Shown one piece after another: positions 21,931-28,863 of a stretch of 28,863 nt of DNA. Below the pieces are notes generated by a model. It had not been told where the DNA came from and ran no database searches. It saw nothing but the letters and a program-made list of their open reading frames with translations. Origin of the DNA: an uncultured Prevotellaceae bacterium (GTDB taxonomy: Bacteria > Bacteroidota > Bacteroidia > Bacteroidales > Bacteroidaceae); contig CALEPV010000042.1 of the NCBI GenBank assembly GCA_937910905.1, positions 1 to 28,863 of the forward strand, in the 5' to 3' direction. Numbering within the stretch: position 1 is the stretch's first letter; each line of letters opens with the position of its first letter. The position numbers and the translations under genes were made by a program.

Positions 21931-23734
21931 GCCGTTCAACGCCAACGAGCGCGACGGCTGGGGACCAGCCACAGCGTGGAAGGTTATCCGTCCTGGCCAC
22001 TCACTGGGTTGGATAGAAGCACGCATGGACGCACCGCTGCACACCAACAACCCCACTTACATGCGATTGCACACAGAGCGTGTGGGACACTACTACGACT
22101 ACGATGGCTGGACAGGCTTCGGCATTCAGAACGATGGCTTCAGCGGCATAGTAGTGACGGGCGGTGCGAAGTATGACTTCTCTATGTTCGCACGTCCATT
22201 GACAGCCGGACAGACAGCCACAGTGCGAGTGGCTCTGGTTGAACCACAGGGCTGGGGCAAGTCGCCCAAGCTGCTGGCCGAGGACACGCTGAGCATCAAC
22301 GGTTCCAGCTGGAGCGAATACCATGCTGTACTCACTCCTACCGAGAGTTGTGCACATGCTGCGCTGCAGATACTGTCACTGACCGTGGGCGACATGGACG
22401 TCGATATGCTGTCGCTCATGCCGCAGGACACCTACAAGGGTCACGGCCTACGTCGAGATATGGTACAGGCTCTGGCCGACCTGCATCCGAAGTTCATGCG
22501 CTTCCCCGGCGGTTGCGTGGTGCACGGTGGTGGCGACGGATTCTGGGCCACATACCGCTGGAAGAACACCGTAGGTCCACGCTACCAGCGTCAGCAGCTG
22601 AAGAACACATGGGGCTACAACCAGTCTATGGGCCTTGGCTACTATGAGTACTTCCAGCTGTGCGAGGACATCAATATGCAGCCGCTGCCCATCCTGCCGT
22701 GCGGCGTGAGCTGTCAGGGCACCAACGGCGGTTGGAGCATGAGGAATCAGGCCCAGGACGTAGTGCCGATGTCGCAGATGGACGAGTGGGTACAGGATGC
22801 GCTAGACCTCATTGAGTGGGCCAATGGCGACCCCGCCACATCACGATGGGCCAAGCTGCGTGCCGATGCCGGCCATCCGGCCTCGTTCAACCTGAAATAC
22901 CTCGGCATAGGCAACGAGGAGAAGATCACTCCAGAGTTTGCTGAATGCTTCAAGTATATGTACGAACGCATCACTGCCGCTCACCCCGAAATCATCATCG
23001 TGGGTACAGCCGGTCCTGGTTCACACCCCGGCAACCCCGACTTCGACAACGGCTGGAAGCTGGCAGAGGAGATTGGCTTGCCAATCCTCGATGAGCACTA
23101 CTACGAGCAGCGCGACTACTTCCTCACAAGCCGCCAGTATGACAGCTATCCTCGCGGACGCCAGACGAAGGTCTACCTCGGTGAGTACGCCGCCAAGGAC
23201 AAGAAGCTGATTGACGCTCTGGCAGAAGCGCTGTACCTGCTGCACGTAGAGCGCAACGGCGACGTGGTGGCTATGACCAGCTACGCACCGCTCTTCGCCA
23301 AGCGCGATGCCACCAACTGGAACCCCGACCTCATCTACTTCGACAACGAGCGCACCTACCTGGCTTGCAGCTACTACGTTCAGCAGATGTTCGGTCTGTC
23401 CAGCGGCCAGTACTACTACGGCGACTGCGTGACAATATCAGATGCCACCAACCTGCAGGAGCAGTCCGTGATACTCAACACCAAGACTCGCACACTCTAC
23501 GTGAAGGTATGCAACGCCAGTGCCGACGCCAAGACAGCCAGCATCGACCTGTCACGCTTCAAGGGCCTTCCCAAGAACGCAACCAAGACCACTCTGGCCG
23601 GACAGCCCGACGATGAGAACAACTACGACCAGCATCCCATAGCGCCCGCCGTAGAGACCATACGTGCATCCAAGAGCATGAAGCTGGAGCTGGCCCCCTA
23701 CTCCTTCGTGATGCTACAGCTGACGCTCAAGTAG
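21914..23734 (+). CDS. GH51 alpha-L-arabinofuranosidase, 5'-truncated
   Basis: The 606-residue product matches the body of GH51 arabinofuranosidases that remove terminal arabinofuranose from hemicellulose and pectin. The acid/base Glu335 (YLGIGNEEK) and nucleophile Glu424 (YLGEYA) are present, as is FMRFPGGC near 195. The N-terminus is missing: there is no signal peptide and no FEDIN...ADGGLYAE...NRSFE block, about 60-80 residues by memory of the family. The first usable ATG lies inside the end of the CHAT gene, with a 17-bp overlap. The protein would be cytoplasmic and lacks part of the active-site wall, so activity is doubtful; it could also be called a pseudogene. The rest of the frame is clean, which suggests the loss is recent. 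Confidence 0.85.
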   Translation: MPTIIKPFNANERDGWGPATAWKVIRPGHSLGWIEARMDAPLHTNNPTYMRLHTERVGHYYDYDGWTGFGIQNDGFSGIVVTGGAKYDFSMFARPLTAGQTATVRVALVEPQGWGKSPKLLAEDTLSINGSSWSEYHAVLTPTESCAHAALQILSLTVGDMDVDMLSLMPQDTYKGHGLRRDMVQALADLHPKFMRFPGGCVVHGGGDGFWATYRWKNTVGPRYQRQQLKNTWGYNQSMGLGYYEYFQLCEDINMQPLPILPCGVSCQGTNGGWSMRNQAQDVVPMSQMDEWVQDALDLIEWANGDPATSRWAKLRADAGHPASFNLKYLGIGNEEKITPEFAECFKYMYERITAAHPEIIIVGTAGPGSHPGNPDFDNGWKLAEEIGLPILDEHYYEQRDYFLTSRQYDSYPRGRQTKVYLGEYAAKDKKLIDALAEALYLLHVERNGDVVAMTSYAPLFAKRDATNWNPDLIYFDNERTYLACSYYVQQMFGLSSGQYYYGDCVTISDATNLQEQSVILNTKTRTLYVKVCNASADAKTASIDLSRFKGLPKNATKTTLAGQPDDENNYDQHPIAPAVETIRASKSMKLELAPYSFVMLQLTLK

Positions 23735-23761
23735 CACCAGCTGTGAGGGGAGAACACAGCG

Positions 23762-24397
23762 ATGGACGACAAGCACTATCTCCAAAGCCTCATCAACGAG
23801 GGCGAACACCAACAGCAGGACTTCAAGTACCGAGTGTCCGACGCTCGGAAGCTGGCCAAGTCGGTATCAGCGTTTGCCAATACCGACGGTGGCCGGCTCC
23901 TGATAGGTGTGCGCGATGACGGCCAGATGTCGGGTGTACGTTCTGAGGAGGAGATCTACATGATGCACCAGGCAGCCTATCGCTATTGCCGGCCTGAAGC
24001 CAGCATCAAGTTCGACACCTACCACGTTGGCCGTCACACCATTGTCGTAGCGACCGTACCACCTTCCGAGAAGCGCCCCGTATGCGCCCTCGACGAGAAC
24101 GACCGGCCTCGCGCATATATCCGCATTGCCGACGAGAATATAGTAGCCTCGCCCGTACACCTCGCCATCTGGCGCGATGCACAGAACACCAAGGGCACAA
24201 CTATGGCCTATACCGATGCAGTACGTTGTATACTCGACATTCTACGCAATCAGCCGCTCACCCTCAACCAGATTGTGCGCCGCTCCTCCCTCCCCCGCCC
24301 CAAGGTCATCACCCTTCTAGCTCGCCTCGTTCGCTTCGGCATCGTTGGCTGCACCCACTCCGACCAACAGTTCCTGTTTTCCCTGCATGAGGACTAA
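23762..24397 (+). CDS. AlbA_2/Schlafen-type ATP-binding domain protein
   Basis: The 211-residue protein starts with the AlbA_2 (Schlafen AlbA_2, divergent AAA-4) fold: GEHQQQDFKYRVSDARKL, then SVSAFANTDGGRLLIGVRDDGQMSGV (residues 32-57). The C-terminal part (about 150-211) looks like a winged helix, with LTLNQIVRRSSLPRPKVITLLARLVRFGIV. Members are thought to bind nucleic acid or nucleotide and are often regulators. It lies 27 bp after the GH51 gene and 62 bp before ridA on the same strand. The precise role is unknown. Confidence 0.85.
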   Translation: MDDKHYLQSLINEGEHQQQDFKYRVSDARKLAKSVSAFANTDGGRLLIGVRDDGQMSGVRSEEEIYMMHQAAYRYCRPEASIKFDTYHVGRHTIVVATVPPSEKRPVCALDENDRPRAYIRIADENIVASPVHLAIWRDAQNTKGTTMAYTDAVRCILDILRNQPLTLNQIVRRSSLPRPKVITLLARLVRFGIVGCTHSDQQFLFSLHED

Positions 24398-24459
24398 TCT
24401 TGCAAGACACGCAGGAGCGCATAACATCATATAATTCTATATCAACAGACCCAAAACGT

Positions 24460-24834
24460 ATGAACGCAATCAAGACAGAGAAGGCTCCGGCGGCTATCGG
24501 GCCGTACAGCCAGGCGATTGAGGTGGGCGGACTGGTGTTCGCCAGTGGACAACTGCCTATCAATCCAGCTACGGGGACATTCCCGGAGGGCATCAAGGCA
24601 CAGACGCGCCAGGCGCTGACCAATGCGCAGGAGATCCTGAAGGCAGCAGGTGCCGACATGAAGGATGTCGTGAAGACCACCGTACTGCTGGCCGACATCG
24701 CCGACTTCGCTGAGATGAACGAGGTCTATGCCGAGTTCTTCACAGAACCCTACCCTGCCCGCAGTGCCTTTGCCGTGAAGTCGGTACCAAAGGGAGCACT
24801 GGTGGAGATTGAGTGCATCGCACAGAAGAGATAG
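24460..24834 (+). CDS. ridA: Enamine/imine deaminase RidA
   Basis: The 124-residue protein of the YjgF/YER057c/UK114 family hydrolyses reactive 2-aminoacrylate and similar enamines from PLP enzymes. It has IGPYSQAI (13-20), ASGQLPINP, the substrate Arg101 in PARSAFAV and a C-terminal Glu (VEIECIAQ). The ATG at 24460 is the family-typical start (MNAIKTEKAP); the longer frame to 24400 adds 20 residues with no match. Its stop lies 6 bp from the stop of the convergent CHAT gene. Confidence 0.96.
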   Translation: MNAIKTEKAPAAIGPYSQAIEVGGLVFASGQLPINPATGTFPEGIKAQTRQALTNAQEILKAAGADMKDVVKTTVLLADIADFAEMNEVYAEFFTEPYPARSAFAVKSVPKGALVEIECIAQKR

Positions 24835-24840
24835 GCGGCT

Positions 24841-27783
24841 CTAGTCTATACCGTCCAGCAGTATGAAGGCAGCCCAATAACGCGGGTTGTCCCATCCCCT
24901 GTCGGTGTGGGAGCGTACTGCACGTTTGGCCAGTTCGAGGGCTGCATACTTTGTGCAGCCTTCGGATAGCCAATGCTTGTAGAACTCAGTCATCAGCAGG
25001 CAGGTAGCTTCATCGTCCACCTTCCAGAGTGACATGAGTATGCTTCCAGCACCAGCCTTCTTGAATCCACGCTGGAGGCCAAACACACCTTCGCCGCTGA
25101 TGTCGCCCAGCGCCGTTTCGCAAGCCGAGAGCGACACCATATCGAGACCACGGAGGTCCACAGCGGCTATCTCCTCGGCTGTCAGCACGCCATCGTCTGC
25201 GCCAGCTGCGGCATCATCAGCTTGCATACCATAGTCGGCTCCAGCCATATAGAGGCCGCTGCGTATCATCGACAGGTCGCGATCCTCGGCAGCCCGTTGC
25301 TGCGCAGGACTGTAGAAACCGTGAGTACCGATGTGCAGGATTCTGTTGCCCCGTCCGGCAAGAGCCTTGAAGGACGTCTCCGTACCTTCTGCACCCTTCA
25401 GCAGGCTTACACTTGCACCTGACTGCATGTTGGCACGCATCATGTTGTACAGCTGGTCGGCTTCTATCTCGGTACCTTCCAGATATGGCAGCCCTCCACC
25501 AGCGCCGCGGACTGTTGATGCCTGCTGAGCAGCAGCTGCGGCAGTATCATCAAGGCTGGCATCGTAGAACAGACCGCCATATATCGTGCCGCCTTTCCCG
25601 CTGTCGCGAGCCTGCACAGCCAAACTGCGCGTTGTCGACAATCGGTGCAGCCGCACGCGGTCGGCGACATAGCCCTGGCCTATCCAGTCGTGCAGCGACT
25701 CCACAGGCATACTGTGCAGCACCCCTGCTGGCGAGAACCAGATGTCGGTAACACCAGCACCCACCAGCTCGATGATGGGTTTCCACAGCCGTTCACTCAG
25801 ATAGCTGTCGCGCAGGTTTCCGTTCACTATCAGCTGACCGATACCGTTCAGATCGAACAGCGGCAGCAGCGTGGGCGCAGAGCAGTTCTTTGTTATGACT
25901 ACTGCTGCGTACTGGTCCTCGGTGTATGTCCCAGATGGGACCTGATACATCTGGCCTTGCTGCTCCACATAAGTGTATTCCTGTCTGTTCCGCTTGACGT
26001 TCACGAACTCGACAGCCGCATCCGTCTGTCGGAGCCGCCGTTGCACAGCCTTCCAGTCGACTGCCAGCTCATCCGTATAGCTACCGAATGCACTTATCCT
26101 CGCAGCCAGCGTCTTCTGCTTGCGCTCAATGGTGCTACGCAGTCCGTCCACACTCACGCTACGCTGGCTCGCAGGCAATGCCAATTGCTGCAACAGCTGC
26201 TGGCGGGCGGTCTGTATCTCGTTGTAGAGCTGTGTGTTGGCGGCATCGTGCATCTCTGTCAGCGCACGGCGCATCAGCACCTCCGAGTTCAGCAGGATGC
26301 CCTTGCCGAACAGAGCGGCATTGTAGGTCACGGCCGATGGAGCCTGCGCTGTCTGCCCAGCCTTCACGCGGTCTATCGCACATTGCGGTATGAGCTCCAG
26401 ATAGTAGTGCGAGAAGTAGTCCCAATAGTTCTTCTGCTCATCGATGGTCATGCCGAGAAAATTGGTCTTCACATTGTCCACCTGCAGCTCATAGAACCGT
26501 GAGTATAGCTGCTCTGCCTCTGCCAGATGTGCCGCCCGACGCGAAGCGTCCGCGTCATGCGTCAGGAAGTGGGCCAGCGCCAGCAGCGCGTTGACGGCAT
26601 CCGGATGACCTGCACCATAGTTCTTTGTACGCCAGCTGACGCACTCCCGCATCCTGTCCAGCACCTCATCGTTTGCCGCTCCGTTGTCCAGCCTGTACTG
26701 GCATTGCGCGCAGAGGAATCTGGCGGCATCGTACTGCCTGCTGTCGCGTCCGAATGCGCTTTCGGCGAAAGACAGCAGACGCGGCATCTCCGTCCTCACC
26801 GAACCTAGTATGCCCATGTGCAGATAGCATGAGCATCGCAGCATCAGGGCATTCAGATAGGTATCATCGTCGCGCTCCGTCAGCTCGTCGAGCACGTTTA
26901 TCACAGTCGAAGCTCGATCCTCCGCTTCAGGTATATCATTGGAATGGAAGGCAGCCAGCGCATAGATGTAGTAGGTGCGCATGGTCTCCACGCTGCGGTC
27001 TCCGCACAGCTCGTTCTTCCTTGCTCCCCAATACTCCACCCACGAAGCAGCCCTCGGAGCCTCGCGAACAGCGATATAAGCCATCGCCAGCGAGTCCACA
27101 GCATGGAAATAGTTCAGCGATGTGCTGTCGCCGCTATCATACAGCCTGTCCACCCTCGCCCTGCATTGCCGCACATAACTCAGATCCGTGCCGCTACTCC
27201 ACTGCCGCTGTATGTCGGTGTCGAAGACCTCAGACATCTGTATATGCGGATTAAAGCCCATCCTGACATCTATACCTGCGGCAGCAGCTTCCTCGTACAT
27301 CACCGTAAGTCGCTCTTGTCCTTTCTCTGCAAAATAGTTTACTCCCTGCCTGTCATAGGATCGTATGGCAAAGTTTTCATAGCTTATACTCTCGCCGTAC
27401 TCGCCCATATCATAATAGTATGTAGCCAGGTTCACACATTGCATGGCATAGTCCTCCGATGCCTGTCCGAATAACGCCTCATACAGATGCAAGGCCCTTA
27501 GGCCATAGCCAACGGCCTCATCAGCCTTTCCCTGCCTATACAATGCCGACGCCATGAGATTAAGTTCGTCGGCAAAGGCTATCGAAATGGTGTCGCCAGT
27601 CAGCTTCACATTTCGTATGTCTACGCCGAAGTGCCCAGCCGCTGCTGCATAGTCTCCGCCATCGAAAGCGCGCTTACCACTCTCATACAAATTCGTCTGG
27701 CCCGAAATAGTCAGCAAGGGCACCATTGCCACCAGTATAGCCATTGTGCTATATCTCAAGATACTATGATTCATATCCGTCAT
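24841..27783 (-). CDS. Secreted TPR-CHAT protein 2 (putative caspase-like peptidase)
   Basis: The 980-residue product has a hydrophobic N-terminus (MAILVAMVPLLTISGQ, about 14-29) that works as a signal peptide. TPR-like sequence follows to about residue 500 (e.g. ESGKRAFDGGDYAAAAGHFG, DEAVGYGLRALHLYEALFG). The CHAT domain has His821 in HIGTHGFYS and Cys888 in SLSACETALGDISGEGVFG, then the canonical SLWKVDDEAT, and ends RYWAAFILLDGID. Layout and motifs match CHAT protein 1 (18949-21930), so the two are paralogues on opposite strands around GH51, AlbA_2 and ridA. It has its own promoter at 27817-27847. Met4 is an alternative start. Confidence 0.9.
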   Translation of the reverse strand: MTDMNHSILRYSTMAILVAMVPLLTISGQTNLYESGKRAFDGGDYAAAAGHFGVDIRNVKLTGDTISIAFADELNLMASALYRQGKADEAVGYGLRALHLYEALFGQASEDYAMQCVNLATYYYDMGEYGESISYENFAIRSYDRQGVNYFAEKGQERLTVMYEEAAAAGIDVRMGFNPHIQMSEVFDTDIQRQWSSGTDLSYVRQCRARVDRLYDSGDSTSLNYFHAVDSLAMAYIAVREAPRAASWVEYWGARKNELCGDRSVETMRTYYIYALAAFHSNDIPEAEDRASTVINVLDELTERDDDTYLNALMLRCSCYLHMGILGSVRTEMPRLLSFAESAFGRDSRQYDAARFLCAQCQYRLDNGAANDEVLDRMRECVSWRTKNYGAGHPDAVNALLALAHFLTHDADASRRAAHLAEAEQLYSRFYELQVDNVKTNFLGMTIDEQKNYWDYFSHYYLELIPQCAIDRVKAGQTAQAPSAVTYNAALFGKGILLNSEVLMRRALTEMHDAANTQLYNEIQTARQQLLQQLALPASQRSVSVDGLRSTIERKQKTLAARISAFGSYTDELAVDWKAVQRRLRQTDAAVEFVNVKRNRQEYTYVEQQGQMYQVPSGTYTEDQYAAVVITKNCSAPTLLPLFDLNGIGQLIVNGNLRDSYLSERLWKPIIELVGAGVTDIWFSPAGVLHSMPVESLHDWIGQGYVADRVRLHRLSTTRSLAVQARDSGKGGTIYGGLFYDASLDDTAAAAAQQASTVRGAGGGLPYLEGTEIEADQLYNMMRANMQSGASVSLLKGAEGTETSFKALAGRGNRILHIGTHGFYSPAQQRAAEDRDLSMIRSGLYMAGADYGMQADDAAAGADDGVLTAEEIAAVDLRGLDMVSLSACETALGDISGEGVFGLQRGFKKAGAGSILMSLWKVDDEATCLLMTEFYKHWLSEGCTKYAALELAKRAVRSHTDRGWDNPRYWAAFILLDGID

Positions 27784-27816
27784 AACCCTACTGTGTCTTG
27801 CAGTTCAATTCGGCTG

Positions 27817-27847
27817 CAAAGCTATATGATTTGGGCAAATTATCAAA
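27817..27847 (-). promoter_or_regulatory. Promoter of the CHAT protein 2 gene
   Basis: On the minus strand, TTTG (27844-27847) is followed after 19 nt by TAGCTTTG (27817-27824). Both boxes match the Bacteroidetes consensus. The start would be near 27811, with a leader of about 28 nt. Confidence 0.65.
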
Positions 27848-28083
27848 AAGGGGAGGCACAAAAGCGAGTACTAACATATATACTACAGAGCTTACTATGA
27901 ATTTGCAGAATCTAATATCACTAATATCACAAGCCGCGACAACGTTCTGGATAACAGATAGATAGCGACGTGCAAATGGGCGTGTAAATGCGTGTAATAG
28001 TGATATTATTTTGCCAAAAGCGGCAAAAGTCATACCTCCACAACCCACTTTTCAGGCAACATCTCAACACTTGTCTGCTTACT

Positions 28084-28174
28084 GGGACCGCAGGCGGCTC
28101 GCCTGCATTTCACCTCTGGGACCGCAGGCGGCTCGCCTGCATTTCGCCCCTGGGACCGCAGGCGGCTCGCCTGC
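28084..28174. repeat. Three REP-like direct repeats, period 34
   Basis: GGGACCGCAGGCGGCTCGCC plus TGCA starts at 28084, 28118 and 28152. It is the same palindromic family as at 3253-3320 and 3735-3760. The spacers are near-identical (ATTTCACCTCT and ATTTCGCCCCT), so this is local duplication. Confidence 0.85.
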
Positions 28175-28215
28175 AAAATCCCCCTTACAGCTTGCACCAC
28201 GCTCCACTACCCTCA

Positions 28216-28292
28216 ACACCGCGTCGCAGCACCTCCTACACCGCGGTGCAGCACCTCAACACCGCGGTGTAAAGCCTTCGACACCGCGGTGA
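28216..28292. repeat. Four 21-22 bp iteron-like units with ACCGCGGT palindrome
   Basis: ACACCGCG(G)T begins at about 28216, 28238, 28259 and 28281. Three copies keep the full palindrome ACCGCGGT, and the first is degenerate (GCGTCGC). The spacing of 22, 21 and 22 bp matches that of the units at 1-76. Confidence 0.85.
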
Positions 28293-28612
28293 TGAGCACC
28301 CATCGACGCGATGATAAGCGCCCTACCACAAAACAACCCCTATACTTCGACACCATCACACCATGTCTTTCAATCGAACTTTTGCCATTTTTGCCAAAAT
28401 AATATCACTATTACACGCATTTACACGCCCATTTGCACGCCGCTATCTTCCTATTCTACAACACATTAAGCACGTTTGTGATATTAGTGATATTAGAATT
28501 GCAACATTCATAATATAAGAGCAACAACATATCCCTTCTCCCTCTCACCAGCCATCACATGCACCTGCAAAAACTCAAGTCATTATTTTGTTGCCCTTCC
28601 AATACTTATTTG

Positions 28613-28620
28613 TACTTTTG
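28613..28620 (+). promoter_or_regulatory. -7 promoter box of the right-edge gene
   Basis: TACTTTTG matches TAnnTTTG; a TTTG at 28587-28590 is 22 nt upstream, slightly further than usual. Nothing is seen between 28505 and 28585. Confidence 0.5.
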
Positions 28621-28647
28621 CGAGTGCAGTAAGAAGTAACACGAAAT

Positions 28648-28713
28648 ATGCTAGAGGACATCACGGAAGAGCAGTTCAAAGCGATGATGGAGGAAGCAAG
28701 TGCCAAGAAATAA
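28648..28713 (+). CDS. Possible 21-residue upstream peptide
   Basis: A short frame starts 28 nt after the -7 box and encodes MLEDITEEQFKAMMEEASAK plus one Lys before TAA. It is acidic and probably helical, with no known family. Its place between promoter and the next gene could mean a leader peptide, but chance is not excluded at this length. Confidence 0.25.
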   Translation: MLEDITEEQFKAMMEEASAKK

Positions 28714-28751
28714 ATATGGCACATAAAACGTTATTGAATATATGATGCAAG

Positions 28752-28863
28752 ATGAACAGTAACACAGTAATACCAATAGAGCGCCATCCGCTGGAGCCAT
28801 TCCTGCCAGAGAATGCGCGGGTGCTGTTTCTGGGCAGCTTTCCACCGCAGAAGAAGCGATGGT
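28752..28863 (+). CDS. Uracil-DNA glycosylase family protein, N-terminal fragment
   Basis: The frame from the ATG at 28752 runs off the window. The 37 visible residues include IERHPLEPFLPENARVLFLG and SFPPQKKRW, typical of the start of the UDG-superfamily (DNA-deoxyinosine/uracil glycosylase-like) proteins of Bacteroidales. GSFPP corresponds to the water-activating motif region. The product would excise damaged bases in DNA repair. Assignment rests on this N-terminus alone. Confidence 0.75.
   Translation, partial: MNSNTVIPIERHPLEPFLPENARVLFLGSFPPQKKRW

Larger units (their letters stand above)
27911..28497. repeat. Inverted-arm intergenic element (587 bp, complete copy)
   Basis: The left arm (27911-28030) is the reverse complement of the right arm (28378-28497). 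Both hold ACTTTTGCC, then AATAATATCACTATTACACG, CATTTACACGCCCATTTGCAC and CGCTATC, then diverge, and both close with TTGTGATATTAGTGATATTA. About 70 bp of each arm match with few differences. The interior has three 34-bp direct repeats and four ACCGCGG-type units. No credible gene is inside, and no target duplication is obvious. The right half recurs at 1-235. Confidence 0.8.

Noticed and set aside
27788..28048. 86-residue minus-strand frame upstream of CHAT protein 2
   Set aside because: It spans the CHAT promoter and the arm of the repeat element, and shows no domain.
28084..28174. Three direct repeats of 34-bp period, possible CRISPR
   Set aside because: The spacers are nearly identical and only 10 bp long, the unit is a REP-like palindrome found elsewhere, and there are no cas genes.

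Overview
This window looks like chromosomal DNA of a Bacteroidales bacterium, most likely Prevotella-like. The evidence is the type IX secretion pair porU-porV, a secreted protein with a Prevotella-style C-terminal sorting tail, CHAT/TPR proteins, and intergenic promoters of the Bacteroidetes form (TTTG near -33, TAnnTTTG near -7). Most genes are GC-rich, which produces many long antisense shadow ORFs. No rRNA, tRNA, CRISPR array, transposase or phage gene was recognised.

Layout. 1-305: right part of an intergenic repeat element followed by a MITE remnant. 458-2828: a promoter, a roughly 290-nt structured leader, a secreted protein with low-GC passenger sequence, and a 57-residue small protein. 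2832-3767: a repeat-rich region with two opposed arrays of a 7-bp repeat, REP-like palindromes, a possible small RNA and a complete 194-bp MITE. 3768-9939 (minus): FAH-family hydrolase, porU, porV, ispF, probably one operon. 10083-11589: a small membrane protein divergent from a membrane-anchored AraC-type regulator, with direct repeats and a palindrome between them. 11661-13880 (minus): a second MITE copy, then cdaA, folP and a Sel1-repeat lipidless secreted protein, reading as one operon Sel1-folP-cdaA. 13969-16351: murF and pdxB. 16519-24834: acpP, fabF, rnc, a secreted CHAT/TPR protein, a 5'-truncated GH51 arabinofuranosidase, an AlbA_2/Schlafen-type protein and ridA. 24841-27783 (minus): a second CHAT/TPR protein, convergent with ridA. 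27911-28497: a complete copy of the inverted-arm repeat element. 28752-28863: the start of a uracil-DNA-glycosylase-family gene.

How the genes fit together. Housekeeping blocks cover isoprenoid (ispF), folate (folP), c-di-AMP (cdaA), peptidoglycan (murF), pyridoxal phosphate (pdxB), fatty acid (acpP, fabF) and RNA processing (rnc). PorU and PorV would process and anchor T9SS cargo at the cell surface, and the protein at 783-2579 is a plausible client. The parts least explained by known biology are the leader RNA at 545-709, the paired CHAT proteins around a truncated GH51 gene, the inverted-arm repeat element, and the operator-like repeats before the AraC gene.
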